Notes under the pieces: model-generated | Seen by the model: only the letters and a program-made list of their open reading frames with translations | What the model was told of the DNA's origin: nothing | Database searches by the model: none | Translations under genes and position numbers: made by a program | From: Hordeum vulgare subsp. vulgare | Lineage: Eukaryota; Streptophyta; Magnoliopsida; Poales; Poaceae | Length of the DNA stretch: 64,000 nt | NCBI RefSeq assembly: GCF_904849725.1 | Contig: NC_058522.1 | Coordinates: 231,297,084-231,361,083 of the forward strand | Direction of reading: 5' to 3' | Part shown: positions 35,401 through 47,896 of the stretch, one piece after another | Layout of the letters: each line of letters starts with the position of its first letter | Position numbering within the stretch: position 1 is the first letter of the stretch

Positions 35401-36906
35401 TTCTCATTGAGGGAAAACCGACGGATCGTGTCATCGCGAGCAACGAAGATAATCACGTCCTGTGAAGGATGAGTCAACTTGACTTCTTTGGCTTCACAAT
35501 CAATATACTCCATGTTCATTGCCAGGCAATCCATGCCAAGGATCACATCAATATCCGACTGGACAAGGACAATTGGAGAAGCCAAAAAGGAATAGCTGCC
35601 CATCTTGACAGATACATCCGGAACCATCAAACGAGAACTCATATGTTTCCTAGGCGAAACAACTGCCATGCAGATTATGCTTGGATGCAAATGGATATGA
35701 CATGAAACAATGCGATGCACCAAAATCAAACAAAACCTTTGCAGGAATATCATTAACTGAGAGATTACCCATGATCACATCTGAGGAGTTCTCTGCTTCA
35801 GTTGCATTCACCATGTTTACCCTTGCATACTTGGGGTTGAACTTCACCATTGCATTGCCTGGGGGCCTAACTGAAGGAGGAGGCGGACGATGTCGCTGAA
35901 TGGTGCACTTGTTAGAGTAATGACCATTCTTACCACACTTGTGACAAGTCACCTCTGACAGCGGGCGGAATTGCACTTGAGGATTTCCTGCCTGCTGCTG
36001 CTGAAATCTCTGCTAGAAAGCTGGGTTCAGTGGGTGGGAAGAACCACGACCACCAGACTGCTTGAACTGTTGAGGCTGTCGAGGAGGAGGAGGAGATACC
36101 CAATATTTCAGTTGCTTCTGAACCACTTGAGTTGAGGAAGAGGAACTGGAGTTTCTGAAACGCTTCCTCGAGTTATAAACTTTGAGCAAGGCCGCCTTAG
36201 CCCTGAGAGCCAAATTGTAAAACTGGTCGAACTCAAGAGGATTATGCAAGGCAAGGGCCAGCTGCAAGTCTTCCTTCAGACCATCTCAGAACTAATAAAT
36301 CTTGCTCTTCTCATATGGAATGTCATGTTTAGCATAACGAGCCAGCTCCTGGAACTCCACATTGTACTTATACACAGACGAACTTCCTTGCTTCAAGCGC
36401 GTGAATTTGTCATGCATCTCTTCCACAAAACTTGCCGAAATATAGTGAGCCCTGAAATCCCTGTAGAAATCATCCCAGCTGATCACTCTGTCGCCTCTGG
36501 AATCCTTCAATAGCTGCTACCATTCTGTTGTCTGCCCCTTGAGCTGAAATGTTGCAAACTTGAGAAAGTCCTCTCGTCGTACATTACTGCACTCGAAGTG
36601 CTTGTTCATGTCAAGAATCCAGTCCTCTGTGTCGAATGGTTGGTCACACGAGGTGAAGGACTTTGGTTGGTTTGTCAGGAATTGATTCAGAGTTGCAAAC
36701 TGTTGTCCACCATTATTGAAATTACCCTGATGCCCTTGGTTCCTCTCTTGCAACAACTGAAGCAACATCTGAGTGTTTGCATTGGTTGCCGCCATCACAG
36801 CTTGCCATGCCTCAGGAGGAGGCGGTGGCGGAGGGGGTGGAGGGTCAGCACTCTCACGACCCAGATTCTGGCGAGTTGGTGGAGCCATCCTAGAGACGGA
36901 CAACAA
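32484..36906 (-). pseudogene. Outer gypsy gag-pol with chromodomain, heavily mutated
   Basis: Gag starts at 36906 (or the Met at 36888) with a run of ten prolines, then meets a stop at 36517; capsid sequence continues to 36013. The zinc knuckle CHKCGKNGHYSNKC (about 35905-35946) is intact. Protease DFGASH lies near 35727. RT is split between 35325-34906 and 34909-34589. Its catalytic box reads YVDV, so the second Asp is lost. RNase H (FCDAS, near 34360) has TGHKSL where TDHKSL is usual. Integrase has its zinc-binding half at 33880-33600 and the first Asp near 33500. The codon expected for the catalytic Glu is a TAG at 33234-33236. The GPY/F-type region and a chromodomain (KVQWSHHSDKEATWE) fill 33221-32484 without a stop. 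Its chromodomain is better preserved than the inner element's. Confidence 0.85.
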
Positions 36907-37744
36907 CGTTAGACCAGAGATGGAAATTCAAAGATTAAGCTGATTCAATGGACAGAAATATCTGAACAAGAATTCTTAGCAAATGCACTCGAACTATAAT
37001 TAGTAAAAAATGCTTCCTCAACATAACTTCCGACAAGATCTGATTGAAAAGCCACTTGTAAATGCTAAGTATGAGCTAGGATTGCTCGAAACAAATGTAT
37101 ATTCCCAACATACATCTGATGAAAGAATTCCTAAGTTACTAATGGAATTCCCACCTAAAAACTTCCGAAATTTCTGGTCATGCAATCTGGTCCGCGGATA
37201 CAAGGAGAAATTCGTCAATCAACTCCTATACTAACCCATCCAGTGTATTACATCCGTCAACACATAACCAGAATCTCGGAACCTCATCTATCTCGAACCC
37301 TCATAATCACAACGATACTAAGTATGGTGCTACCCCCAAACTCTCTGCACCAGCACTGGGGATGTCGGGCTTATCGCACCATTACTAGTATTGAAGCAAT
37401 TTCGAACATCCTCCGTCCTGAGATACTAAGAAATCTGAATGATAATGATGTGCTCAAGAATCCCCTAGACCTCAACTCCCCAGAATAAAATCAACACAGC
37501 AGGAGGCACCAAGACAGAACTCCGTCACATCGGTATCATATAGATTCCAAAATATCCGTGTGATCCTAGAAAAAATTTGAGCGAGAAGAGGAGTAGAATT
37601 AAAATTACCTAAGTCGTGAACCTCACCAGAGCATAGAAGAGGAGAAAAAGAAACCTACTCTCCGATATAACTAAGACTCAAAATAGTTTTTTACTAGACT
37701 CAACTCGGTCAAGTTCAATCAATCAAAGCCTCCTATTGTCGTAA
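36907..37744 (-). other. Outer gypsy 5' leader between PBS and gag
   Basis: About 840 bp of non-coding sequence is homologous to the leader at 27128-28164, with a deletion in the middle. I see nothing else in it. Confidence 0.6.
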
Positions 37745-37758
37745 GGCTTTGATTACCA
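37745..37758 (-). other. Degenerate primer-binding site of outer gypsy
   Basis: GGCTTTGATTACCA on the plus strand resembles the initiator tRNA-Met end GGCTCTGATACCA, with one substitution and one inserted base. It lies three bases from the LTR start at 37762. Confidence 0.65.
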
Positions 37759-39069
37759 ACTTGTAACGACTAAGATGCGGCACTTTCCTTATTTGCGGGC
37801 AAGGACTCAAAAGGGGAAAGAGTCGCATCTAAACGTTTCACAAGCAGGATAAACATTGCATTACATAATAGATGGAAGAGTAATAAGATTTGGCTTACAC
37901 TCGCCATAATCTCAATTATAGAGTCACACATTCATACATTATTCAAATGGAAAGCAGGGTCTGACTACGGACAAGATAAATGACAAAAGCTAATGCTATC
38001 CCGCCTTGCTAGGCCCACAATCATGAACAAGTGCATCTAATCCTCGAGATACGTCACGGACAACCTGGCGTTGTCCTCGTCGAACTCCCACTTCAGATGG
38101 GTATCCTCGGGAGCATCTGCATCTGGGGTACCTGTACCTGTGGATGGTTGTAGTAATCTGAGAGGTACGAGGAGTAAGAAATCTCATGACCTTGGTATCG
38201 AGTCTAACTAAGTTAATATGTGAGGATGTGGTCTGTGTTCGAGTTTGCAGCAACATAAGAATTTATGGTGGCTAACTTACGAAGCACGTAATAAGTTACC
38301 GGGGTCTACGTAAGACGTTTATTAACTAAGAGTAATCACCAAGTGATCATGAACACCTACTTACATCATTTATAACACCACTGTGTTCTCGATCAGAGAA
38401 GGAGCTCTGAAGGAAACAGTCACGGTTACGCACACAGTTGTCAAGTTTTAAATTAAGTTACTTTAAGTTATCTAGAACCGAATGTTAACAAAATATCCAT
38501 GGTTTCCACATAACCGTGGGCATGACTTTCTGAAAGATTTAACCCTGCAGGGGTGCTCCAACTAATCCATCATATATTACCACAGGACGCATGGAAATCC
38601 TCGACCACGAAACTCGCGATATCGTCGGATTCCTTATTGGAAAACCTCAACTCTGAGGAGACCCAAAGTCTCATCGGAATCCCAATGCGCAAGACATATC
38701 GCTAAGGTAAGACAAGTCCAGCAAGACCTCCCAACGTGTCGACGAACGCAATAGGATCTGCGTATCGACGTGTCAACAAGTCCGGCAAGCCTTAACACTA
38801 AACGATTTACCAAGGGGGTCCCCATAACAACCCCGAACATGTTAGGAGCGCTCAGTTATGGAATAAAACACCAATAGTCGAATCTAAGACGCAACAACGA
38901 AACAAATCACCTGGAAAAAGGCTAGGCCTTCTGCTATTTATGAAGTATATATGTGCATTAATTAAATAGCATTTAAATAGGATGATATCAATTGCCCATG
39001 TTATCACATGGACCAGCTTGCACCTGCAACTAGCAACGCTAATCATAAATGTTGAGCAAGCCTAACTTA

Positions 39070-39875
39070 GCCAAACAATCTTTGTTAGGAGGGGAGGTGT
39101 TTGAGGTTTCATGGCAATGTTTGATGGCTTATATATCATGTGGTAGGCAGCGGAGATATAACGACGGAAATGAATCAACTAAGCATAACAAAGCTAGAAA
39201 CAGTGTCAAGGTCATGATCATCTTCCGTGTGATATCTTCAGAGTGGAATTGTTCCTGATCTTCCTACATGAACTCACCGGACTCCTCGAACTCGTTTCCA
39301 GACCTAGTAGCTACCAAAAGAAACAATCATCCAATAAACACCAGCAAGAGATTATGCAACAATCAAAAGGGGCAGTCGTGGCTTTGTTGCCACTGCGGTA
39401 GCGAGGTGTTGCTGCACTACTAGAGCAGCATTGCAGGATGAACCTGCCCTGCTCAGTGAACTACTACACGAGCCAAACAATCTTTGTTAGGAGGGGAGGT
39501 GTTTGTGGTTTCATGGCAATGTTTGATGGCCTATATATCATGTGGTAGGCAGCGGAGATATAACGATGGAAACGAATCAACTAAGCATAACAAAGCTAGA
39601 AACAGTGTCAAGGTCATGATCATCTTCTGTGTGATATCTTCAGAGTGGAATTGTTCCTGATCTTCCTGCATGAACTCACCGTACTCCTCAAACTCGTTTC
39701 CAGACCTAGTAGCTACCCAAAAGAAACAATCATCCAATAAACACCAGCAAGAGATTATGCAACAATCAAAAGGGGCAGTCGTGGCTTTGTTGCCACTGCG
39801 GTAGCGAGGTGTTGCTGCACTACTAGAGCAGGTGTTGCTGCACTACTAGAGCAGGTGTTGCTGCACTACTACATG
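39070..39875. repeat. Tandem duplication of ~402 bp plus a 23-bp minirepeat in the outer 5' LTR
   Basis: The segment starting ccaaacaatctttgttagg at 39071 recurs at 39473. After the second copy, a 23-bp unit (ggtgttgctgcactactagag..) is repeated about 2.6 times at 39808-39870. The duplicated region overlaps the one expanded in the 3' LTR, but endpoints and period differ. Confidence 0.8.
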
Positions 39876-39905
39876 AAAAATAACGAAACCAAAAAGGGGG
39901 CGCCG

Positions 39906-39962
39906 GGTCTCGAACCCACGACCTCAGGGTCAGACCGCAACCTACTGCGAGTCGGGCTACGA
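39906..39962 (-). other. tRNA-like module in outer 5' LTR
   Basis: The minus strand has a B-box-like GGTTCGAGACC at 39906-39916, with an upstream stretch resembling a degraded D arm (gTAGCCCGACTCG). It corresponds to the module at 18967. No intact cloverleaf is visible. Confidence 0.4.
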
Positions 39963-41424
39963 TGCGGCTACTGATAGAGGAGGGGCCTGGCTCCTTATAA
40001 GCTAGCCCAGGGCGATGCCCTTCTTCCACCTCCAGACATGAGGGGAAGTTGCCGGCGGCGAGTGGAGCGGCGAAAGCGGTGGCTGCGGACTACCGGCGGG
40101 GCTGCGGGAACCCTAGGGGGTTCCGTTCTCGGGGCTTATACGCGCGGAGGAGGCGACAGAGATCGAGTTGTGCTACTCTGCTACTACTGCATTGTTGCTG
40201 CTATGCGACGTAGCAAAGGAAAGTAAATGACGGTGACGGCACGCTACGCGACAGCGACCCGCTACGAGGGGAACTACTAGCGCTACAGACACGGACTCGT
40301 CGCAGAGAGGGGGAGTTGTCCAAGCACGCATGCACGCATGATGTAGCTTCGGCTAGCTCATCCTGCCGATGCATCTCCGGTAGGCGTCGAGCTCAACTAG
40401 AAAGTACGTGACTAATAGAGAGGGGGGCGGAGGAGAGCGGGGTTGCGGCTCACCTAGCAGCAAAGAAGACGATCCGGTGCAGTAGAGGAGGGAGTGGAAG
40501 AAGCTCGTCGGAGGGAGTGGAAGAAGCCATCGTCGGGGACGTCGTGGAAGAAGCCCTCGGCGTCCTGTCTTTGCGAAAATGGGTCGCCCCTGGCGTCCGC
40601 ATCCTCCGGGTCCAGCTAGGGAAGAAGGGGGGCGACGATGAACGACGGCGTCGATCTTGCTTCAGGCCGATCATGGCGGCGGCGGCTCTGGGACTCGTCC
40701 TCACGATGCAAAGGGGAGAGAAGGAGGAGAACTGGCGAGGCTAGGGTTAGCGGAGCTGCTGGTGCGGCTAAATTGCCTCGGAGCTCACGCTGCTGGCCAC
40801 CCGATCGAGGGAGGGAGGAATCAGCAGTGGAGGCGTAGTTGTACAAGCTCACGTCGAGGGGTGGAAGAGAGGGACGCGTTGTGGACCTGGTCCGAAACTG
40901 GATGGACTCGGCCTGGTTCTCCCTCTCTCTCAGAAAAAGGTATTCACCAAAAAATATTAGTGGTCTTCTAAAATCATGCCACAATTTATAAAATTAAATT
41001 GGGAAATATTGGAAGAGTTCAAATAAAACCCTTTTATTTAAAAGGAGGCCCTGTTTTTTTTCAATAAAACCAAAAGTAAAATAATTCCAAACACAAGGGT
41101 GTTGCACCCCAAAATAATAAGAAGGTTTTTCAGGAGGGAAGGAACATTTTATCTTACCCAAAATAGAAACTTGAAATCTTCCACAAAATTAAAAGGAAGA
41201 GAGATTTAAGGTGCTATGGTGCAACAAGGGATTTTGAGATGAAACTTCTTACACCCACATCACACAACCATCGCATGCCACTCTCACACATGCACTCCAC
41301 TCAAACACCAAGGTGCAACAAGCAACACAAGACAAAACAAAATGAAATGATGTTATGCATGATGGCATGATGCAACATAAAATGATGACACCATCAACTC
41401 AAACCACTTGATCATTATAACAAT

Positions 41425-42994
41425 GTTGCCATACAGGGGAAGAAGTAGGTGATATCCTTGCCCATACAAACTTCTTGGTGTAAATCCACAAGATTTGGAG
41501 AATCCCAAGGGACACCTAATCAATCTAGGATACACCACTCTCCAAAAGATAATAGAACATGAACTCAATCCTCAATACTCAGTGACTCTTTCATAGAGGG
41601 ACAGAGGGAGGGATAGAGGAAAGTATAGAGGGAGGGAGAGAGAGAGAGGGAGAGGGAGAGTGTCATGGAGAGAGAGGGAGGGAGGAAGAGGGAGGGAGGG
41701 AGGGAGGGAGACGGAGAGAGAGAGGGAGAGGGAGAGAGGGAGAGAGGGAGAGAGAGAGAGGGGGGGCAGGAGATGGACATGGAGATGGAGAGAGGGAGAG
41801 GGAGTGAGGGAGAGGGAGGGAGGGAGGGGGGCTCCACCCACGAAGGGTCCATGAAGAAGCAACCTTGTTTATTCAGTCATGGCTTACGTCCACAAATGAC
41901 TAGCCTGACTCGAGGTAGATCTTTAGGAAGTAGGTGATCCCCTTGACCGTACCAACTTCTTCGTTTTACTCCACAAGATTTGGAGGATCCCAAATGACAC
42001 ATAACAAATCTAGGAGACACCACTATCCAAAAGGTAATAGATGTTGCATAGATGATGAACTCCTTGCTCTTATGCTTCAAAAGATAGTCTCCCCAATCCT
42101 AAGTGACTCTCTCATAGAGGGGGAGAGGGAGGGAGAGAGGTAGGGAGCGAGGGATGGAGAGAGGGAGAGAGGAAGAGAGAGGGAGAGACGGAGAGAGCGG
42201 GAGATAGGGAGAGAGGGAGAGAGAGAGAGAGATGGAGATAGGGAAAGGGAGGGAGATGGAGATGGAGATGGAGAGAGGGAGAGAGAGAGAGGGAGAGGGA
42301 GGGAGGGAGGGGGAGGGCTCCACCCACGAAGAGTCCATGAAGAAGCAACCTTGTTTATGCAATCATTGCTTACGTCCACAAAGGACTAGCCTGACTCGAG
42401 GTAGATCTTTAGGAAGTAGGTCATCTCCTTGCCCGTCCAAACTTCTTGGTTTAACTACACAAGATTTGGAGGATCCCAAATGACACCAAACAAATCTAGG
42501 AGACACCACTATCCAAAAGGTAATAGATGTTGCATCGATGATGAACTCCTTGCTCTTATGCTTCAATAGATAGTCTCCTCAATACTAAGTGACTCTCTCA
42601 TAGAGGGAGAAAGGGAGGGAGAGAGGTACGGAGGGAGGGAGAGAGTGAGAGAGAGAGGGAGGGAGGGTGGGAGAGAAGGAGGGAGAGAGGTAGAGAGGGA
42701 AAGAGAGAGGAAGAGAGAGGGAGAGAGGGAGTGAGAGAGAGGGATAGACAGAGAGAGACGGAGAGAGAAGGAGAGGTAGAGGGAGGGATCCACCCATGAA
42801 GGATCCATTAAAAAGCAACCTTGTTTATTCCATCAAGGCTTACGTCCAAGAATGACTACCCTGGCTCGAGGTAGATATTTAGGAAGTAGGTGATCTTCTT
42901 GTCCTTAAAAACTTCTTGGTTTAACTCCACGAGATTTGGAGGATCCCAAGCGACGCCTAACCAACCTAGGAGACACCACTCTCCAAAAGGTAAT
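41425..42994. repeat. Core-plus-purine-spacer tandem array, block 3
   Basis: The block starts inside a core at gaagtaggtgat and holds three further units, with the catggc landmark or its variants at 41878, 42364 and 42834. The first two of these share caccactatcc and gatgttgcat variants and lie 486 bp apart, so they look like a recent local duplication. The last core is cut at ggtaat (42994) by the solo LTR and resumes at 47897. Confidence 0.9.
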
Positions 42995-45900
42995 TGTCAC
43001 GCCCAAGATGTGACCCTATCCTCAATTTGGCACGAAGGCCTCGTCGGGGATAGAAGCGCATCTCGTCGTGTCGCAAGAATGGATATCGTTACAAGTACAT
43101 GTACTGAAAAGAAGAGATAAATACAGAGTTGGCTTACACTCGCCACAAGCTACATCTGAGTCACATCAGTACGTCACACAATCATCAAGAGTAAGAGCAG
43201 GGTCCGACTACGGACGAAAACAAACGAGAAAATAAGAACGACGTCCATCCTTGCTATCCCAGGCTGCTGGCCTGGAACCCATCCTAGATCGATGAAGAAG
43301 AAGAAGAAGAAGCAACTCCAAATGAACAATCGACGCGCTCGCGTCAAGTAACCTGTACCTGTACCTGCAACTGGTGTTGTAGTAATCTGTGAGCCACAAG
43401 GGACTCAGCAATCTCATTTCCAAAGGTATCAAGACTAGCATAGCTTAATGGGTGAGGCATGGTTAAGTGGTGAGGTTGCAGCAGCGGCTAAGCATATATT
43501 TGGTGGCTAACTTACGAGTACAATAAATAAGAGGGGGAAGATCTACGCATAACGGACGTGAACTACTGATGATCAAAAGAATGATCCTGAACACCTACCT
43601 ACGTCAGACATAACCCCACCGTGTCCTCGATCGGAGAAGGAACTCACGAAAGAGACAGTCACGGTTACGCACACAGTTGGCATATTTTAATTAAGTTAGC
43701 TGCAAGTTATCTAGAACCAGTGTTAAACAAAGTTTCAACGTTGCCACATAACCGCGGGCACGGCTTTCCGAAAGATTTAACCCTGCAGGGGTGCTCCAAC
43801 TAGTCCATCACAAATTACCACAAGCCGCATAGAAATCCTCAATCACGAAGCTCGCGATCTCGTCGGATTCCCTAGTGGAAAACCTCAACTCTGAGATTAC
43901 CCAAAGCATCACCGGAATCCCGATGCACAAGATATCTCGTCAAAGGTAAAACTAATCCAGCAAGGCCGCCCGACGTGTCGACGATCCCGATAGGAGCCGC
44001 GTATCTCGTTCTCAGGACACGAGGGATAAGCGACGCGTACAAGTGCCAAACCTCGAGTTTCCTCGCGGTGGCCCCGCACAGTGCTCTGTTTTGGACCAAC
44101 ACTCATGAGGAGCACTGGCCCGGGGGTTGATTAAATTATCCTCGGGGTCCGGAAAGTCCCTATGCAAGTTTATTAGGTGATTAGGCAAATGTAGTACCAA
44201 TGTTGGGCCTTGCCAGACCAGCTTTAATCTAAAACGAATTATCAAGGGGGTCATAACAACCCCGATCGTGTTAGGAGCGCTCACTTATGGAACATAACAC
44301 CGGTAGCCGAAACTAAGGGGGCAAAGGTGGAACAAAACACCAGGCTAGAAAGGCCGAGCCTTCCACCTTTTACCAAGTATATAGGTGCATTAAATTAAAT
44401 AGCATTTAATATGATGATATAACAAGGAATCCATGTTTATCACATGGAAGCATCTGCACCTGACACTAGCAATGCTAACAACATGGTTAAGCAAGCGGTA
44501 ACATAGCCAAGCAGTGGTTTGCTAGGTTGAACAGGTTGAAGGTTTCATGGCATTGTTGAGAGGCTGATATTTAACATGTGGTAGGCAACGAGACATAACG
44601 ACAGAAACGATAAAACTAGCATGGAAATGATAGTAATGGTATCTGGGGAAATGATCATCTTGCCTGAGATCCCGCTTGGAAGAAGAATGACTCCGTGAAG
44701 CAGACGAACCAACGTAGTCGAACGGGTCCTCACATCCGACATGCTTGCGGAACTCTATCGAGACGAAGCAAACCGGAAACAAAAATCAACACACGATATT
44801 CACCACACGATGCACAACACATATGATGCATGAGCAGCTGAATACATGCAAGACACGGCATGACAATTCACACAATCAACACTACATATTAAGTGAAGTT
44901 CAATATGCAAAGAGTTGCATATTGACGAAACTCCACATGTGAATTATTTAGTTCACTCCCGGTTATTTACACGGCAATATTAATTGTGATTAAACATGGC
45001 AAGAGGTGAAGCGCAATTAATCTACCTATCTAGGCATTTTAAATGAGGTCGGAAATGACATATAGCACCTCCGAGACGACCTCACATGTTAATTTACAAT
45101 TCTGTCCAGATCTGAACTAACGCATTTAATTAGTTGTTAAACAGAAAAAAAATAGGTTCACGTGATTCTACGCGTCATTTCAAGCAACCTACACATAAAG
45201 AACATCTCCAACGGAGCTACGGATCAAAAGATACAAGCACCGCAAGATATGATGGCATGAATGCAATATGTGTGCAACGACGGCTACTAGCACCTCAAAT
45301 CATACAACCAGCAAGAGAAAATGAAAATACACGAGATTCTAAGCAAGTTTCATGTAGGACACGATCAAAACGGAGCTACGGTTCGAAAACTACGAGCAAA
45401 ACAAGAAATCACTACAAACTGCCAAAATCAGCCACATAGCATTTTCTACGCCCCGCAACTACGGGCTACACAACTCCGATAAGCTCAAGCAAGGCATGAC
45501 ACGAAAGAGGGCAAGAAGCACTTCTACAAACAACTAACAACGACTAGCATGGCATCATGGATCACTAGGGAAAGAAGACACAAAAAGGCATCTCACACAC
45601 TATTTCAGACTTAGTGAAAATTCCACCTCATGAAAGTGCAGTTTTCGATCTGAAGCAATATTGACAGCAGCAAAACCTATAGCTACAGGACTCCAAATAG
45701 CATGAAACTTTACAACATGCTAGAGAAACACAAGGGGTACAACTAACTCCATTGGACCAACCTCAAAAGAGCTACAGATCCAAAGATAGAAGCAAAACAA
45801 AACAGCAACAAAATATAACAGATTTCAGACTTAGAACTATTTCAGCTCCTCCAAATCAGCACTATTTCTAGCAACTTGAGGGCTATCAAACCACACCTAA

Positions 45901-47896
45901 ACATGCATTTCCATTGCAACTAAAAATACCAGGGGCTAAACAAAACATCCAAGATCAACTCCCTAGTTGACAACTCCGTCAAACGAAGCACGGAATAAAT
46001 CCTACGAATTAAACAAAAGGGCATCACGGCAAAATATCTCGCGAACTAACTTCCTCAAAAACTAAAACTAATTCCACAGAAAAAACCAATGGATTTTTCT
46101 ACCCCGGAAACATATAAAACATGTGGGGTTGCCCAACAATATAATGCCACACGAAAAATGCGAGAAAATAACCTATTTACGGGAAAATAAACAACCGGCA
46201 AACCCTACACGCAAAAAAAATACAAACAACTACTCTAAAATACATGGCAATAGGTCCCTAAAAACATGAGCATTTTATCTACGGAGTTTGAGCAATCCGG
46301 ACACGCACGAAAAATAAATACGGAACAAGTCTCTAACGGGACAGCACGCAAAACTAGGCAAACAATGGGACAAACTAACTCAAACATGCATGCAAGTTAT
46401 AAATTACGAATCTACGCGCAAAACTACACACTTTACATATATGACTCGCCTCGATCCGACATACGGATTAAAAACTACGGACGATTTAATATCTAGCATT
46501 TTTCGTGAAAATAATTAAATTCGCAGGAATCTAAAAAACAAACGGGCCGAATCGTGTGGGCGCAATATAACAACAATGCGCTCAAGGCGAGGGAATTGAG
46601 CTCGGGCTCACCTCGCTGGCGGGAGATGGGCCTCGTGGAGTGGCTGGTTGCGGTGGGCCGAGGCGGAGGCTGATGGAGCTGGGCCGGTGGTGTGGCGCTC
46701 TGGCCTGCTCGCGCTGGCACGCTGCGCTGCGGCCCACGCGGGACCACTAGAGGAGCGGCAGCGCGCGGTCAACGGGCGAGCGAGGAGGTGCCGCTCCGGC
46801 CTTGATCCGATCTGGACGACGCGGCGGCTAGCTCGTCTCCGGCGAAGACGGCGCCGCAAGTGGCCGGGGACGGGCGCGAGGAGGCGGATCCGGCGGGGCG
46901 CCTCAGATCCGGTGGCCGGCACGATGACGCGACGGCTGCTCCGGCTGGTTCCAAGGGCGGCGGCGGTCTACTCCGGCCGGATCTGTGGCTGCGAGGAGAT
47001 CCGGCTCCGTCGGGGCGAGCTACTCGACGTGGTTCCGGCCGACGCGGCGGGAACGAGGGGACGGCGCGACGGCGACCATGGCCGGCGGCGACCGCACGTC
47101 TTGGCAGCCATGGGAGCTGCGGGAACTGCACGGCTCGGGGCAGGGGCGAGCAGACGACGGCGCGAGGGAGCTTCGGGCCCGAATCGGCTCCGGCGGGCCC
47201 AACGCGGGCTTCGCGGGCCCGACGGCTGGGGTGGAAGAGAGAGGAGAGAGGAGCTGCTAGGGTTTCGTGTTAGGGCGCGGATCCCAAGGAGAATTAGGGG
47301 GGGCGCCCAAATAGGTAGGGGAGGGGTGTTTATATAGGGAAAGGGGGCTAGGGTTATCCGAATCCGGCCCCGTTTTCGCCCAAGCGATCGGAATCGTACG
47401 CACTCGAATGCGGGGTCGGCTAGGTGACCATCTAGAGTAGGCTAGCCGGGGAAGAGAGGGAAATGGTGCAGCGCGGCAACGCAATTTTAAAACAACGAAA
47501 AGCGTCCGATGGTAGACCGAATACGGTGCCGCTACGGTCGACCGTTCGGGTACCAGACGGACTCCGATCGCGACGAAATTCGACACGCGGCCTCGATAGA
47601 ACTAATTACGACCGCATGCCAAGTTTCACCTCGATCAGAGAAAGTTTTACACACACTTTAAAAACAGGGTTTCGAAGGTGCCGCGGGCGCGTGCGAGTGT
47701 GGTCGGGCTCAGGACGGACAACGAAGAGAACCGGCAACTAGCAACGGATGCAAGTTTGAAAAGTGGTGGCACGGAGACGCCGATGGAATGCAGATGATGC
47801 GAATGATGCGATGACGATGCGACAAATGAAAATACCCACACGACGAAAATGGAAAGAAAGGGGAATCTTCTGGAACGTCGGCATCGGGTTGTCACA
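42995..47896 (-). mobile_element. Solo LTR of long-LTR gypsy family X, copy 2, inverted
   Basis: On the minus strand it starts TGTGACAACCCG (47896) and ends GGGCGTGACA (42995), the same ends as the plus-strand copy at 5712. It is 4,902 bp, has no internal domain, and is flanked by GTAAT (42990-42994 and 47897-47901). Removing LTR and one target copy restores a normal array core (ggtaatagatgg). The segment order matches copy 1: U3 with TATA box, GC-rich block at about 46550-47290, AT-rich remainder. The frames in the GC-rich block are compositional. Confidence 0.9.
47329..47336 (-). promoter_or_regulatory. TATA box of solo LTR copy 2
   Basis: TATATAAA on the minus strand lies about 560 bp inside the LTR, the same offset as TATAAATA in copy 1, just before the GC-rich block. 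Confidence 0.6.

Larger units (their letters stand above)
14924..41424 (-). mobile_element. Outer chromodomain gypsy element interrupted by an inner one
   Basis: The outer element is read on the minus strand. Its 5' LTR is 37762-41424, its primer-binding site 37745-37758, its gag-pol 32484-36906 and its polypurine tract 32448-32457. Its 3' LTR is split into 32292-32447 and 14924-20482 by the inner element (20483-32291). Without the inner element and one target-site copy it is about 14.7 kb. The left end (tgtaacg at 14924) is preceded by AAGGG. The right end has lost about 30-40 bp of LTR and part of the flanking array unit, so its own target-site duplication cannot be checked. Confidence 0.85.
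37762..41424 (-). mobile_element. Outer gypsy 5' LTR, truncated at its 5' end
   Basis: The LTR 3' end is tgtaacgac at 37762. The other end should read gaattggggttgtcaca as at 32431-32447. Instead it stops around 41424 after ccatacagggga and runs straight into array sequence (gaagtaggtgat). It has lost about 250 bp near 38765 relative to the 3' LTR and gained a ~402-bp duplication. It contains the empty target site for the inner element at 41327-41331. The GC-rich leader-like block is at about 40010-40930. Confidence 0.8.

Noticed and set aside
20483..41424. Tandem LTR-internal-LTR-internal-LTR arrangement from unequal recombination
   Set aside because: The ACAAG flanks and the empty site in the outer 5' LTR show a nested insertion instead.
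46493..47337. Long GC-rich frame on the plus strand (229 residues)
   Set aside because: It is antisense to the minus-strand LTR leader block and mirrors the frames in copy 1.
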